From the IMG/VR virus record IMGVR_UViG_3300033145_001651, positions 1-42,918 of that record: DNA of 42,918 bases; one strand, written 5' to 3'. Positions 14,666 through 23,544 of this stretch are shown in pieces (the stretch's first letter is position 1; each line of letters begins with the position of its first letter). Below the pieces are notes generated by a model. That model searched no databases and was not told the DNA's origin. It was given only the letters and a program-made list of their open reading frames with translations. Origin of the DNA: a virus. Position numbers and translations under genes: made by a program.

Positions 14666-17600
14666 AGAAGAACGGCGGGAAGTCGCCAGAGCCATAGACT
14701 ATATCCTGGATTTTCTCCTTTTCGTGCCTGTTCAAAAGGAAGCTGGCCCGGAGCGGTATCTCTTCGGAGCAGGAGCGAAAATGGCAGCTACAGAGGAGAA
14801 CATCGGCAAGGTCGAACAAAAACTGGCCGAGGTATTGCTTGAAGGCTGGAATGCCCAGGCGCAAAAAGCCATCAACAAAGGAGCTGCCCTCCTACAGTCT
14901 TTCGAGGGCGATATTGACGAGAAGGAAATCAAGCTTCTACTTAGCACTATCGCCCGAGAAATGGGGCCCGGCCTCCAGGCCATGACCCAAGAACAAGTAA
15001 CCAACCTGGTAGGCACAGCTTACATCCTGGGCCGGAAGTTGGTGGGACACCAGGTAGGCATAGAGCCGAAGCTGGAGCTGGTAGACGAGCAGGCGCGTCA
15101 GTGGCTGGCAGACCACACAGTGTTTTGGATCGGGGATTACTACGACAGCCATCTGGGGGAAAACATTGCCGGCACTGTACGACAATTGGCCTTAGAGCAA
15201 GGCCTGGGTCGGGAGGAGGTGGGCCGACGGTTAAAAGCCGCGCTTGGCGACCGGTTTACCAAGAGTGATGTTTACTGGCGCGGTTTGGCGGCTACCACCG
15301 TGGACCGGGCCCGGAACTTCGGCGGGGTGCAGAGCATGGTGGAAGCCCAGGTCTTGGAATATGAGATACTGGCCGTCATGGACGAGAGAACTTCCCCTAT
15401 TTGCCGGTTTATGAACGGCAAGGTGTTTAAGGTGGAGCACGCCGTGGCACTGAGAGACGCCGTATTGAACGCCAAGACGCCAGAGGACATCAAGGCAATT
15501 CACCCATGGCGGCAGGTTAAGGAGGTCCAAGCCTGGAATACCGAAAAGCTCGCGGCAGGAGGAATGGCCCTACCTCCTTATCATTACCATTGCCGGACAA
15601 CGTACATTGTGTCGTCATTCAGTGACATCACGATAAGCCAGGAACCGCTGGACATTAAGTTTGAACAGCCTAAGCCCAAAAGCGACCTGCCCTCCATGGA
15701 TAACCTCGAATATGTCGGTAGTGGGGCCTACCTTGGCGGTGCCGGTAAGAAATTTATTTACCAGGGGCCGGACGGCCAGAAATACATTTTCAAACCGGCG
15801 CAATCCAAACAGGGGCAGTTGGAGCCCTTTAGGGGATACGTGCAGGAGGCGACTTCCGAGATTGCCAAACGCCTCTATGAACCAGGGGAGTTCATAGAAG
15901 TCAAGGTAACCATAGATAACCAGGGGCGCTTTGGCACCTTACAGAAGCTGTTTACCGATGTTGAAGGAAACCTGAAACAGATTAACTGGAAGAGCCTGGC
16001 CCCGGAGGACTGGAAACAAATTCAGCGGGAGCACGTCCTGGATTGGGCCATCGGGAATTTCGACAGTCACGGGGGAAACTTTATCCGGCTTAAGGACGGC
16101 AGGATATTGAGTGTTGACAAGGAACAGGCATTTCGTTACATTGCGGACCCAAAATCATGGAAAATGAGCCTCGACTACCATCCCAACGCCGTCTATGGGG
16201 AGCAAGAACCCATTTACAATACAATCTACCGGGCCTTTGCCAATAAGGAGGTAGACCTGGACCTGCAAACCATCCTGCCAGCCCTGCAACGATTGGAGGC
16301 CATTCCCGATGAGGAGTACCGGGCCATCCTGCGGCCCTACGCCGAAGCGCTACACGGGAAGGGAGCCAAGGCGGAGGCCTTCCTGGACCAGGCGGTCAAG
16401 AGGAAACAGGAGACCAGAGAACAGTTCCGACAATTCTTTACCGACCTGCTCAAGGCCAGGGACCCGAAATTCAAAGGTGTTTTCAAATTCGCGGATGAAA
16501 TGACTGGGGCTGAGATGGTCAAAGCTCCCCTGGCGGCCAGGGTTATGACCAAGGAGGAATTACAAAAGCTCAATGTTAAAGCCCTCAAGGAAATGGCCAA
16601 GGCCCAAAAAATAAAGTACTTCCAGCAGATGACCAAAAAGGAGCTGGTGGAGGCCTTGGCGAACCCCGATAAGGCCCACGCGATCAGCATAATTGCTAAA
16701 GAGCGCACCAGGGCCAGGCTGCGGGCGGCAGTTAAGGAGCCTCCGGTCCCGAAGCTGGAAGCGCCTTTGGGAGCGGACATCCTGGAGGACTTCAACCAGG
16801 TACCCAGGACGCCATTTGGTATAGCAGTCCGCAAAGACGGGAAACGGATCGAGGGACAACAGATCACCATCCGCCGGATTGAGGAGGACGGCCAGGCCGG
16901 GTTTCAGGTGACCTTGAAGGTACCGCAGGCCTATCACGGCGATGTGGAAAAGGCACTCAAGAAAATGAGGGCAGGCCGCGGGAGCTTCACGTTCCAGGCC
17001 GGACGGCCCGACCGGGCTAAAGGCGTCTATCAAATGACGCGCCGCGAGCATACAAGGGTGGGGCAGGCCTGGTACTTGAGCGACCAGGACTTGGCGGTCT
17101 ATTTTGCCGGCACTACCAGAGAACGAGCCTTAATGGGCCAGTTGGAAATCAGGATTTACGAAACGGACGGAGTGCGAGCGGCAAAACGGGCGCAGGAAGT
17201 CCTGAAAAAGCTGAACCTGGAGGCTGCCATCGCAGACCCTACTCCGGAGGAAGAGCACTTGCTGCGGCTCTCTAGATTAGCCTGGCAGCATGCCCCCAGG
17301 GAAGAATACCGGATCAGCCTGGAGACTCGGACCGTCGAGCAGATGGAGCGCCTGCTGCGGGAAAAGGGTATCGACCCTGCCCGAGCAAACAAACTGGTAG
17401 AGAAAGAGGTCTGGCCCGGGTACAAGACTTTCGTGGAAGAAGGCATTAGCAAGGAATACCAGAAACTGGGTGCGGAATACCTGTTTGCAGGAGTCTCGGA
17501 GGACCCCCAGGTGGTGGTCGATATCCTCTCTCCCGATAGCCCAGGCCTCATGTCTACCTTGCAGCGGTACCTGAACGGCATGCTGACTAACCGGGGAGCC

Positions 17601-18035
17601 AGCCAGTCGGAGGATATCGTGTCTGGCGGAGCAGATAGTGCCTTTGTGCGCTTGGTGCCGAGGAACGCCCGGGGAAAGTACCGGTTCCGTGACTCTTTTA
17701 AGGGGAACGGGTACCGGCTCATTATAGATGTGAGCGAAATGGATAGAACGGACTGGTACGCCTACGGCCACGACAATTACGGCGGCGTGGGCGAGGATCG
17801 GGGGTTTCAGCGCAGGCTTAGCGCCGAAGAATTCGTCACCCGGCTAAACAGTTCCTACCGTCCCAGCAATGAGGTTATGTTTCGGCGGGGGATACGCAAG
17901 GAAAACATCATTGGGGTTACCTGCGACACCGAACGACAGCGGCAGGCTCTGATTAAAGCGCTCCGCCAGGCCGGGATCAAAGAGGTTAACGGGAAAAAGT
18001 TAGAGAAATTTATTAGAGTGCAGGAGATGATTTAA
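14643..18035 (+). CDS. MuF-type head protein fused to kinase-like and further C-terminal domains
   Basis: 1130 residues, about three times the normal MuF length. (1) Residues 1-325 are a phage Mu F/SPP1 gp7-like minor head domain with MDERTSPIC254 and HYHC317RTTY. (2) Residues about 350-610 resemble HipA/phosphatidylinositol-kinase-like phosphotransferases: GSGAYLGGAGKKFIYQG, KYIFKPA (candidate ATP-binding Lys), GNFD474SHGGN479 (catalytic loop) and SVD492KEQAF (metal-binding Asp). (3) Residues about 643-672, LNVKALKEMAKAQKIKYF, then TKKELVEAL, fit a Rho-N/SAP-like DNA-binding helix pair. (4) Residues 700-1130 are unassigned, with GGADSAF (995-1001) and RTDWYAYGHDNYGG (about 1036). The layout is that of phage polyvalent proteins delivered with DNA. 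GGAGGA is only two bases before ATG 14643; ATG 14781 is an alternative start. Confidence 0.8.
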   Translation: MNWALLSKEERREVARAIDYILDFLLFVPVQKEAGPERYLFGAGAKMAATEENIGKVEQKLAEVLLEGWNAQAQKAINKGAALLQSFEGDIDEKEIKLLLSTIAREMGPGLQAMTQEQVTNLVGTAYILGRKLVGHQVGIEPKLELVDEQARQWLADHTVFWIGDYYDSHLGENIAGTVRQLALEQGLGREEVGRRLKAALGDRFTKSDVYWRGLAATTVDRARNFGGVQSMVEAQVLEYEILAVMDERTSPICRFMNGKVFKVEHAVALRDAVLNAKTPEDIKAIHPWRQVKEVQAWNTEKLAAGGMALPPYHYHCRTTYIVSSFSDITISQEPLDIKFEQPKPKSDLPSMDNLEYVGSGAYLGGAGKKFIYQGPDGQKYIFKPAQSKQGQLEPFRGYVQEATSEIAKRLYEPGEFIEVKVTIDNQGRFGTLQKLFTDVEGNLKQINWKSLAPEDWKQIQREHVLDWAIGNFDSHGGNFIRLKDGRILSVDKEQAFRYIADPKSWKMSLDYHPNAVYGEQEPIYNTIYRAFANKEVDLDLQTILPALQRLEAIPDEEYRAILRPYAEALHGKGAKAEAFLDQAVKRKQETREQFRQFFTDLLKARDPKFKGVFKFADEMTGAEMVKAPLAARVMTKEELQKLNVKALKEMAKAQKIKYFQQMTKKELVEALANPDKAHAISIIAKERTRARLRAAVKEPPVPKLEAPLGADILEDFNQVPRTPFGIAVRKDGKRIEGQQITIRRIEEDGQAGFQVTLKVPQAYHGDVEKALKKMRAGRGSFTFQAGRPDRAKGVYQMTRREHTRVGQAWYLSDQDLAVYFAGTTRERALMGQLEIRIYETDGVRAAKRAQEVLKKLNLEAAIADPTPEEEHLLRLSRLAWQHAPREEYRISLETRTVEQMERLLREKGIDPARANKLVEKEVWPGYKTFVEEGISKEYQKLGAEYLFAGVSEDPQVVVDILSPDSPGLMSTLQRYLNGMLTNRGASQSEDIVSGGADSAFVRLVPRNARGKYRFRDSFKGNGYRLIIDVSEMDRTDWYAYGHDNYGGVGEDRGFQRRLSAEEFVTRLNSSYRPSNEVMFRRGIRKENIIGVTCDTERQRQALIKALRQAGIKEVNGKKLEKFIRVQEMI

Positions 18036-18404
18036 GTGATCAGCGATAAAGTACTTTATTTGGTCAAAGATAGCTCCTTTGGCCTGCGGCCGCCTTTAAT
18101 GCTGGCCATCGGAGTTGAGGTCCGCGGGAACATCTTGGAGTTCCACAGCACCAACCGCGGGCACCGGTTCTACGGCCGGCTTGTCAAGGAGACCAAAGAC
18201 GGGTTTGTTTGGCACCGGGTTGAGGACACCCTCGAGGAAGGCCGCAAGGACTTCGGAACCCTGACTTTCAAAGTGCTAACCCTGAAGGAATACAATAAGA
18301 AAGTCCGGCCTTATGTAATAGGCCAAGTGCCAGAGTTTGCCTCGGATGAGGAGTTATATGAGTTTTACCGGCGTCAGTTTGCGAGGAGGGGGGAATATGC
18401 CTAA
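18036..18404 (+). CDS. Hypothetical protein, 122 aa
   Basis: GTG 18036 directly follows the MuF-fusion stop and has AGGAGATG upstream. A beta-rich N-terminal half (GVEVRGNILEFHS, then FYGRLVKETKDGFVWHRVED) and a helical, basic C-terminus. No family recognised. Position between the MuF fusion and the capsid protease suggests either a head accessory protein or a partner of the fusion protein, for example an immunity-type factor; neither is shown. Confidence 0.6.
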   Translation: MISDKVLYLVKDSSFGLRPPLMLAIGVEVRGNILEFHSTNRGHRFYGRLVKETKDGFVWHRVEDTLEEGRKDFGTLTFKVLTLKEYNKKVRPYVIGQVPEFASDEELYEFYRRQFARRGEYA

Positions 18405-19398
18405 AGGGGCCGAGGGCTGGGATGAGACCAGTACCAGCTACCGCTATCGGATTAGAGCACCGGACGACTTTCAGGATGGGTCGTTTCGGACGATAGAGTT
18501 GCAGAACACCAATGGAATAAAGATGGTGGTCGGAAAGCTGAAAAACGGGACTGGGGCAATGGTCGCCCAGTCCTTAATTTTTCCAAAAGGCAAAGGCTGG
18601 ACGATGGATAAGGCCAAGAAGTGGGTCAAAGACCATCCCAGTGTTGCCTATGTAGCAAAGAGCACGGGGGAATTGGCTATGGCATTGGAACCAATTACGA
18701 AAGCGAAATGGACAACGGCTTTTATTAACAGCCTCCCCGACGCGGCCTTTGCCGTGATTGAGCCGGCCTATTCCAGGGGATCTACGAAGGACAAACGGGC
18801 CAGGCACCTGCCGCACCATGGCAAGGGGGCGACAGACCCCAACGATGACAGCACGGTGGACCTGCCGCACCTGCGAAATGCCCTGGCCCGGGCAAATCAG
18901 ATAAAACCAGTTACCGACAGCATCACGGCAGAGGAATTGCGGAAGAAGGCCCTGGCTCACCTGCAGGCCCACGCCAAGCGGCTGGGGATCGGGGAGGTTG
19001 GTGAGGTCAAGAAAGAAGTTGCCTTTAAGAAGGCGGATCTGCAAAAGCGGATTGTCTACGGCGAGGTCTACGTCCCTAACGAAAGGGATTCCCAGGGCCA
19101 ATGGATGACCGCTGAGGAAATCGAAAAGATGGCCCACCGGTTCATGGAGAACCTGCGGCTCACCCAAATCGACAAGCAGCACGACTGGGAGCCTGACGAG
19201 GGGGTTGTCGTGGAGAGTTTCATAGCTCGGCCGGGAGACCCGGACTTCACCCCGGGCGCCTGGGTGTTGGGTACTAAAATCCTGAAAGAAGAGACATGGC
19301 AGGCCATTGTTAATGGGGAGATCACTGGCTATTCCATGGCCGGTGTCGCCGAATTAATCCCAGAACAGGCGCAGGAGGGGGTGAATCAAGATGGATAA
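18397..19398 (+). CDS. Capsid maturation protease, XkdF-like (peptidase S78 family 2)
   Basis: 333 residues from ATG 18397 (site GAGGAGGGGGG). The C-terminal half (GEVYVPNERDSQGQWMTAEE, then DKQHDWEPDEGVVVESFIA, then GAWVLGTKI and GEITGYSMAG) is the XkdF/Peptidase_S78_2 pattern, with the catalytic serine probably in GYSMAG and a histidine in KQHDW. An N-terminal extension includes RHLPHHGKG and LRNALARANQ, a helical region often fused to such proteases. It would cleave scaffold or capsid during head maturation. It overlaps the next gene by eight bases. Confidence 0.8.
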   Translation: MPKGAEGWDETSTSYRYRIRAPDDFQDGSFRTIELQNTNGIKMVVGKLKNGTGAMVAQSLIFPKGKGWTMDKAKKWVKDHPSVAYVAKSTGELAMALEPITKAKWTTAFINSLPDAAFAVIEPAYSRGSTKDKRARHLPHHGKGATDPNDDSTVDLPHLRNALARANQIKPVTDSITAEELRKKALAHLQAHAKRLGIGEVGEVKKEVAFKKADLQKRIVYGEVYVPNERDSQGQWMTAEEIEKMAHRFMENLRLTQIDKQHDWEPDEGVVVESFIARPGDPDFTPGAWVLGTKILKEETWQAIVNGEITGYSMAGVAELIPEQAQEGVNQDG

Positions 19399-20260
19399 GC
19401 CGATACCCGGGGAGTTGCGGAATGTTGATGTGCAAATGGTGAGCCTGGTTCACAAAGGGGCCAACAAGCGCCAGTTTAAGATTTTCAAGTCCGCCGAGTG
19501 GCCGGAAGACTCGAGTAACGGGCGAGACGACGACCGCCCCGAAGAGCAGGAAATGAGGGGGTTTTTCCAGGTCTTGAAACAATTCTTTACCGGCGGAGTG
19601 AAAAAAGAGGACGAAGCGCAAATCCCGACTTTTGCCCAGGCAATGCAGGCCCAGGAGACAGAGAATCTGATCTGGGACTCCTTTTCTACCCTTCGCAGCG
19701 TGGTCAGGGCCATCCTCGAAAGTAATGCAAACGACAAGATTGCCAGGATTACCGGCTCCATTGAGGAATTCAAGGCTCACCTGGTAGGTAAATTGAACCA
19801 GATTGGTATAGCAAAGGCTTTAGAGTTATATACCAAGGAACCTGTAGAGAAAGCAGGACGTAAGATTAGCGCGGCACGGCTCAAAGCATTAAAGGATGCC
19901 CATAGCATCCTGGCTCAAATTATCGCCGAAGCCGAAGCCGACAACCAAGACGGGGAGGGAACGCAAGTGACCAAAGAGGAACTGGCCAAGATGGTAGCCG
20001 AAGCAGTTAACGAGGCCACTAAACCGATTAGCGAAAGGTTAGAAAAACTAGAAAAGCAGACGGACGGGAAGCCGGAGGCCGACCAAGAGAAGGGCGATCT
20101 TCAGGAGATTATCAAGGAGGCTGTAGCTCAAGCTGTTAAGCCCTTGGAAGACCGTCTGGAAGTGGTAGAGAAGGCACGGGGTATCTCCAATAAAGTCCCC
20201 GAAGAAAAGGACAAGATAGAGAAATCCGAAGACTTCTGGAACGGAGTATTCATCGGTTAA
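19391..20260 (+). CDS. Scaffold-like / XkdF-associated head protein
   Basis: 289 residues. The first 30 (VDVQMVSLVHKGANKRQFKI) resemble the short domain found after the S78-type protease in other phages; the rest is highly charged helix with coiled-coil character (KEELAKMVAEAVNEATKPIS, RLEKLEK, QAVKPLEDRLEVVEKA). Position between protease and major capsid, and this composition, fit a scaffolding protein guiding capsid assembly. Confidence 0.75.
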   Translation: MDKPIPGELRNVDVQMVSLVHKGANKRQFKIFKSAEWPEDSSNGRDDDRPEEQEMRGFFQVLKQFFTGGVKKEDEAQIPTFAQAMQAQETENLIWDSFSTLRSVVRAILESNANDKIARITGSIEEFKAHLVGKLNQIGIAKALELYTKEPVEKAGRKISAARLKALKDAHSILAQIIAEAEADNQDGEGTQVTKEELAKMVAEAVNEATKPISERLEKLEKQTDGKPEADQEKGDLQEIIKEAVAQAVKPLEDRLEVVEKARGISNKVPEEKDKIEKSEDFWNGVFIG

Positions 20261-20285
20261 GGGATAAAAGAAGGAGGTAAGCACA

Positions 20286-21218
20286 ATGCCGATTTCTAAC
20301 AGGACTCTCATTGCTAAAGCGGCCATTACCACGGCTGCCTTGAATACCGGGGGCAGATTAAATCCTGAGCAAGCAAACAAGTTCATTGACTACATGGTGG
20401 ACCAGTCCGCATTCCTGAAGGATATCCGGACTGAGCGGATGGACGGCCCGACGAAGGATCTGGACTTCATCGGGGTGGCAAACCGGATCATCCGTAAGGG
20501 CGTAGAAGCTACCGAGCCCACCGAAACCGCCGGCATCCAAACCAGCAAGAAGCAACTGAATACGGTGGAGATTATCCTGCCGGCCGATATCTCCATTAGC
20601 TTCTTGGAAGACAACATTGAGCGTGCTGGGGCGGAAGACCGTATCGCCCGCATGCTGGCCATGCAGTTTGCCAACGATCTGACCGACTTGGCATGGAACG
20701 GAGACACCGCAACGCCGGATACCGATCCGTTCTATTCGTTCCTTTCCATTGACGACGGTTTTATCAAGCTGGCCAAGAGCAGCACGGACACCCACAAGTT
20801 TGACACTAATGGCAGCACTGATTACAAAGGTGTGGTTTTCCCGGGCATGCTGAGCATGTTGCCCAACAAGTGGAAGGCCAACAAGGCTGAGTTGCGGTTC
20901 TATGTGTCTCCCACTGTTGCTGAAGCTTATATTGAGCAGTTGACCACCCGCCAGACTGCGTGGGCAGACGAATTGCTCCAGACTGGGAAATTGCCTCAAT
21001 ATAAAGGGGTTACCATTTTCCCGGTAGACTTTATCCCCGACGACATAATTGTCCTTACCTTGCGGAAGAACCTGGCTACCGGTATCCAGCGCGAGTTCAC
21101 CAACGACCGTGAGCGGAAGCCCAGGAAGCGGGTCATCGAGTACACCATGACCAGCCGGGTGGATGCGGCCCAAATCGTAGTGGACGATGCCCTGGTTATC
21201 GGATACGACATCGCCTAA
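20286..21218 (+). CDS. Major capsid protein
   Basis: 310 residues with the strongest ribosome site of the head region (AAGGAGGTAAGCACA). An N-terminal helical segment, an E-loop-like region (KDLDFIGVANRIIR, TEPTETAG), then FANDLTDLAWNGDTATPD and RFYVSPTVAEAYIEQLTTR are typical of P2 gpN-like, HK97-fold capsids. Position after protease and scaffold supports this. A strong site agrees with the high copy number needed. Confidence 0.85.
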   Translation: MPISNRTLIAKAAITTAALNTGGRLNPEQANKFIDYMVDQSAFLKDIRTERMDGPTKDLDFIGVANRIIRKGVEATEPTETAGIQTSKKQLNTVEIILPADISISFLEDNIERAGAEDRIARMLAMQFANDLTDLAWNGDTATPDTDPFYSFLSIDDGFIKLAKSSTDTHKFDTNGSTDYKGVVFPGMLSMLPNKWKANKAELRFYVSPTVAEAYIEQLTTRQTAWADELLQTGKLPQYKGVTIFPVDFIPDDIIVLTLRKNLATGIQREFTNDRERKPRKRVIEYTMTSRVDAAQIVVDDALVIGYDIA

Positions 21219-21234
21219 AAAGGAGTGAAAATAG

Positions 21235-21441
21235 ATGGCCGAAAAACAGACTAAAAACATAGCGACTCAAGAGAAAACCGAGGAGAGAGAAGCGGCCGTT
21301 TTGATATTAAAAGGGGCGGCCACTCTCGTTTCCGGGAATAAGAAGTTCGTCAAAGGAGTGCCTCAAAAAGTCGAGGACCCGGAGCTGGTAAAGAGACTGC
21401 TTGCTTCGGGCCTGTTTAAAGCGGCGGGTGATAAGAAGTGA
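21235..21441 (+). CDS. Small head-region protein, 68 aa
   Basis: ATG 21235 follows AAAAGGAGTGAAAATAG. A Glu/Lys-rich first 22 residues are followed by AAVLILKGAATLVSGNKKFV and ELVKRLLASGLFK. The second half resembles short proteins in phages that carry a capsid-bound or head-tail linking segment, and is similar in style to the one at 24117. Function not known. Confidence 0.55.
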   Translation: MAEKQTKNIATQEKTEEREAAVLILKGAATLVSGNKKFVKGVPQKVEDPELVKRLLASGLFKAAGDKK

Positions 21442-21731
21442 AAATACCGTACAACATCGGCGATGCCGGGGCATACCAGGAAAGGCTCTGGCAGATCTTA
21501 AACGACATGGCCGCGGACCTGGAAGCCACTGCAAACCTGGTGAACGACCTGAAAGCAAAATACAACGATCTCGTCGCTAAGTATAACGCCCACGTTCACA
21601 CCGAAAACCAGGAAGCTAGTTACACGCAAAACGCTAGCACGGCAGCAGTAACAGCGGGAAGCCAAGGTGCGGCCAGCAATGTAGCCGACGTAGCTCTGAA
21701 GACTGTTAAGTCCGACAACTATACCGGCTGA
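21438..21731 (+). CDS. Small helical structural protein, 97 aa
   Basis: GTG 21438 overlaps the previous stop (GTGA). A coiled-coil helix (NDMAADLEATANLVNDLKAK) leads into YNAHVHTENQEASYT and a Thr/Ala/Ser-rich tail. The H-x-H pattern recalls trimeric head or tail fibre tips that bind metal. Not assigned to a family. Confidence 0.55.
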   Translation: MKIPYNIGDAGAYQERLWQILNDMAADLEATANLVNDLKAKYNDLVAKYNAHVHTENQEASYTQNASTAAVTAGSQGAASNVADVALKTVKSDNYTG

Positions 21732-21745
21732 TAAGGAGGATAACC

Positions 21746-21973
21746 ATGGAAAAGATTAAAGAATTTGCAACATCGGACCTGGCCCTTGCCGGGTACCTGA
21801 AGTTGCGGGGATTAGAGTTAGTCAGAATAGACCGTAGCAACCCGAAGCGAGCGGTCTTTTATTTCGACGATAGCCTTGATGTGGTAGAGCACCTGGCAAT
21901 CGAGTTCGCCAACTCGGAATTCCGTAAGTACGACGCCGAGGTACGGGCCCTGAAAAAGCTGATCCATAGGTAG
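21746..21973 (+). CDS. DUF5659-like protein
   Basis: 75 residues with a strong site (AAGGAGGATAACC). FATSDLALAGYLKLRGLEL, then RAVFYFDDS and a C-terminal FRKYDAEVRALKKLIH match the DUF5659 pattern (T-x-D-L-x-L-A-x-Y-L-x-x-x-G, then F-x-F). Found in many Firmicutes phage head modules; function unknown. Confidence 0.7.
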   Translation: MEKIKEFATSDLALAGYLKLRGLELVRIDRSNPKRAVFYFDDSLDVVEHLAIEFANSEFRKYDAEVRALKKLIHR

Positions 21974-21982
21974 GTGATGGTC

Positions 21983-22600
21983 ATGGCTTATTGCACAATC
22001 CAGGAAATTCGCAACGAGGGGATCACCCCGGAGCAAGCCGGCGATACCCGGCTGGCCGCGCTGATTGATCTGGCCACCGCCTACATCGACGGGGTTACCA
22101 GGCAGTGGTTCGAGCCACGTGCCATGACCATCACCCTCGATGGAAATGGTAATGAAACACTTCTCCTCCCGGTGTTCCCTATTGAAGTCGTAAGCGTAAA
22201 GGTAGACGGCCAGGCCATCACCGACTATAAAGTCTATAACCGGTTTTTTCCCGATGACCGCCGCAACCCTAAGATTTATAGGGACGCCGGATGGCCGGAG
22301 GGACGCCAGAATATCTCTATCGAGGGAACCTGGGGCTTTGTAGACAAAGTGGGAGCGCAATATTTAACCCCCACCGTGATTAAACAGGTTGCCAAGAGAC
22401 TGGTCATCCGGGAGTTGCCCCTGCTGGGCGATGCCGAGGGCCAGGAAGAGCGCAAGCGGGCCCGCATTGTCAGCGAGAGCACCGACGGCCATTCCTATAC
22501 CCTGGAGCGGCTGGCGGGAACCCTTGATTTGACCGGCGACCCGGATATTGACGGCGTGCTGGCCCTATTCCGGGCTCCGATAGCTATCGGGGGGGTCTAA
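21983..22600 (+). CDS. Head-tail connector (gp6-like)
   Basis: 205 residues. I place the start at ATG 21983 with AGGTGAT upstream; 21974 and 21977 are in frame but less well placed. The N-terminal helix YCTIQEIRNEGITPEQAGDT, then IDLATAYIDGVTRQWF is typical of connectors that dock beneath the portal. A beta region (LPVFPIEVVSVKVDG) follows. Position after capsid supports this. Confidence 0.75.
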   Translation: MAYCTIQEIRNEGITPEQAGDTRLAALIDLATAYIDGVTRQWFEPRAMTITLDGNGNETLLLPVFPIEVVSVKVDGQAITDYKVYNRFFPDDRRNPKIYRDAGWPEGRQNISIEGTWGFVDKVGAQYLTPTVIKQVAKRLVIRELPLLGDAEGQEERKRARIVSESTDGHSYTLERLAGTLDLTGDPDIDGVLALFRAPIAIGGV

Positions 22601-22975
22601 ATGAAACCAAAGCTCATACACCCGGTAGAAGTGGCCATTTACCGGGTTGACCGGGCGGCTACTCATTTCGACCCGGACTTCCGGGAGCCCACGGGGGGGA
22701 TTCAATACGAATCAACATCGGTGACGGTCAAAGCCCAGGTTAAATACGACCGGTTCGAAGCCCTAAACATGGTGGCCGGCGGGGACTCTCCAGTGACTAC
22801 AGGGTACCTGCTTATTGAAAGGGAGCCTCCCGGGGGGCTCAACAAGGGCGACAAGATCGCCGCCATAGCTGGCCAGCCAGTCGAGCTTTACATTACTGAG
22901 AAGCGGCCGGCGGTTCACTATGGGGGCCGGGCCAGGATGCTTAAAATCTTATTCGAGGCGAGGAGGAAGGGCTAA
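22601..22975 (+). CDS. Head closure / head-tail joining protein
   Basis: 124 residues beginning directly after the connector stop. Beta-strand-rich sequence (VEVAIYRVDR, VTVKAQVKYDRFEAL, GYLLIERE, LYITEKRPAV) with no membrane segment. Size and place between connector and tail-completion gene fit a head-completion (stopper) protein. Family match is by position more than by sequence. Confidence 0.6.
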   Translation: MKPKLIHPVEVAIYRVDRAATHFDPDFREPTGGIQYESTSVTVKAQVKYDRFEALNMVAGGDSPVTTGYLLIEREPPGGLNKGDKIAAIAGQPVELYITEKRPAVHYGGRARMLKILFEARRKG

Positions 22976-23544
22976 TGGGAGTAAAAATGATCGGTGACTG
23001 GGCAAAAACCAAGGCCTTCCTTAGTCGCCTCGACAAGGACTACCAGAAGGCCTATCGCACCGGACTGGCGCGGGTAGGGCAGGCTGCGGTAAAAGCGCTC
23101 AAGCGGGGCATGACCGAAGGGGCCCCAGGGGGGCAGAAATACGCACCCAACCATCCGTTCACCATTGCCCGGAAAGGGTCCTCTAAGCCTCTTATCAACC
23201 ACGGGGACCTGCGAAACAGTATCACCAGCCGGGTTATAGACGGGGCAACCGTCTTCGTAGGGGTGCTGCGGACGGCAAAGGGTTCTGATGGCCAGTCTCT
23301 GGTCAATATCGCGGCCATCCACGAACTGGGCGACGGCGAAGGTGGAGACCTTTTGATTGAGGTAACCCCAAAGATGCGGGCCTGGCTCCACCACCAGGGA
23401 CTGCATCTCAAAAAAGATACGAAGTATATCCGAATCCCGAGGCGCCCAACATTCGAACCGGTATTCGAGGCCGAGCAGGAAAACTGGCAGGAGCTTTTTG
23501 CTAAAACTGTAGCCCAAGGGACCATCGGGGGTGCCGGTAAATGA
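22975..23544 (+). CDS. Tail completion protein, virion morphogenesis / HK97 gp10-like
   Basis: 189 residues. KAYRTGLARVGQAAVKALKR, then KPLINHGDLRNSITSRVID and IAAIHELGDGEG fit the phage virion morphogenesis (gpS/HK97-gp10) pattern, with L-x-x-x-G-x-L-R-x-S and x-I-H-E-x-G. These proteins complete the head-tail interface. One-base overlap with the previous gene. Confidence 0.75.
   Translation: MGVKMIGDWAKTKAFLSRLDKDYQKAYRTGLARVGQAAVKALKRGMTEGAPGGQKYAPNHPFTIARKGSSKPLINHGDLRNSITSRVIDGATVFVGVLRTAKGSDGQSLVNIAAIHELGDGEGGDLLIEVTPKMRAWLHHQGLHLKKDTKYIRIPRRPTFEPVFEAEQENWQELFAKTVAQGTIGGAGK

Noticed and set aside
20358-21260. Minus-strand reading frame of 300 codons
   Set aside because: It lies fully across the capsid gene and its product is low in recognisable pattern; the + strand has a strong ribosome site and a capsid-like sequence.
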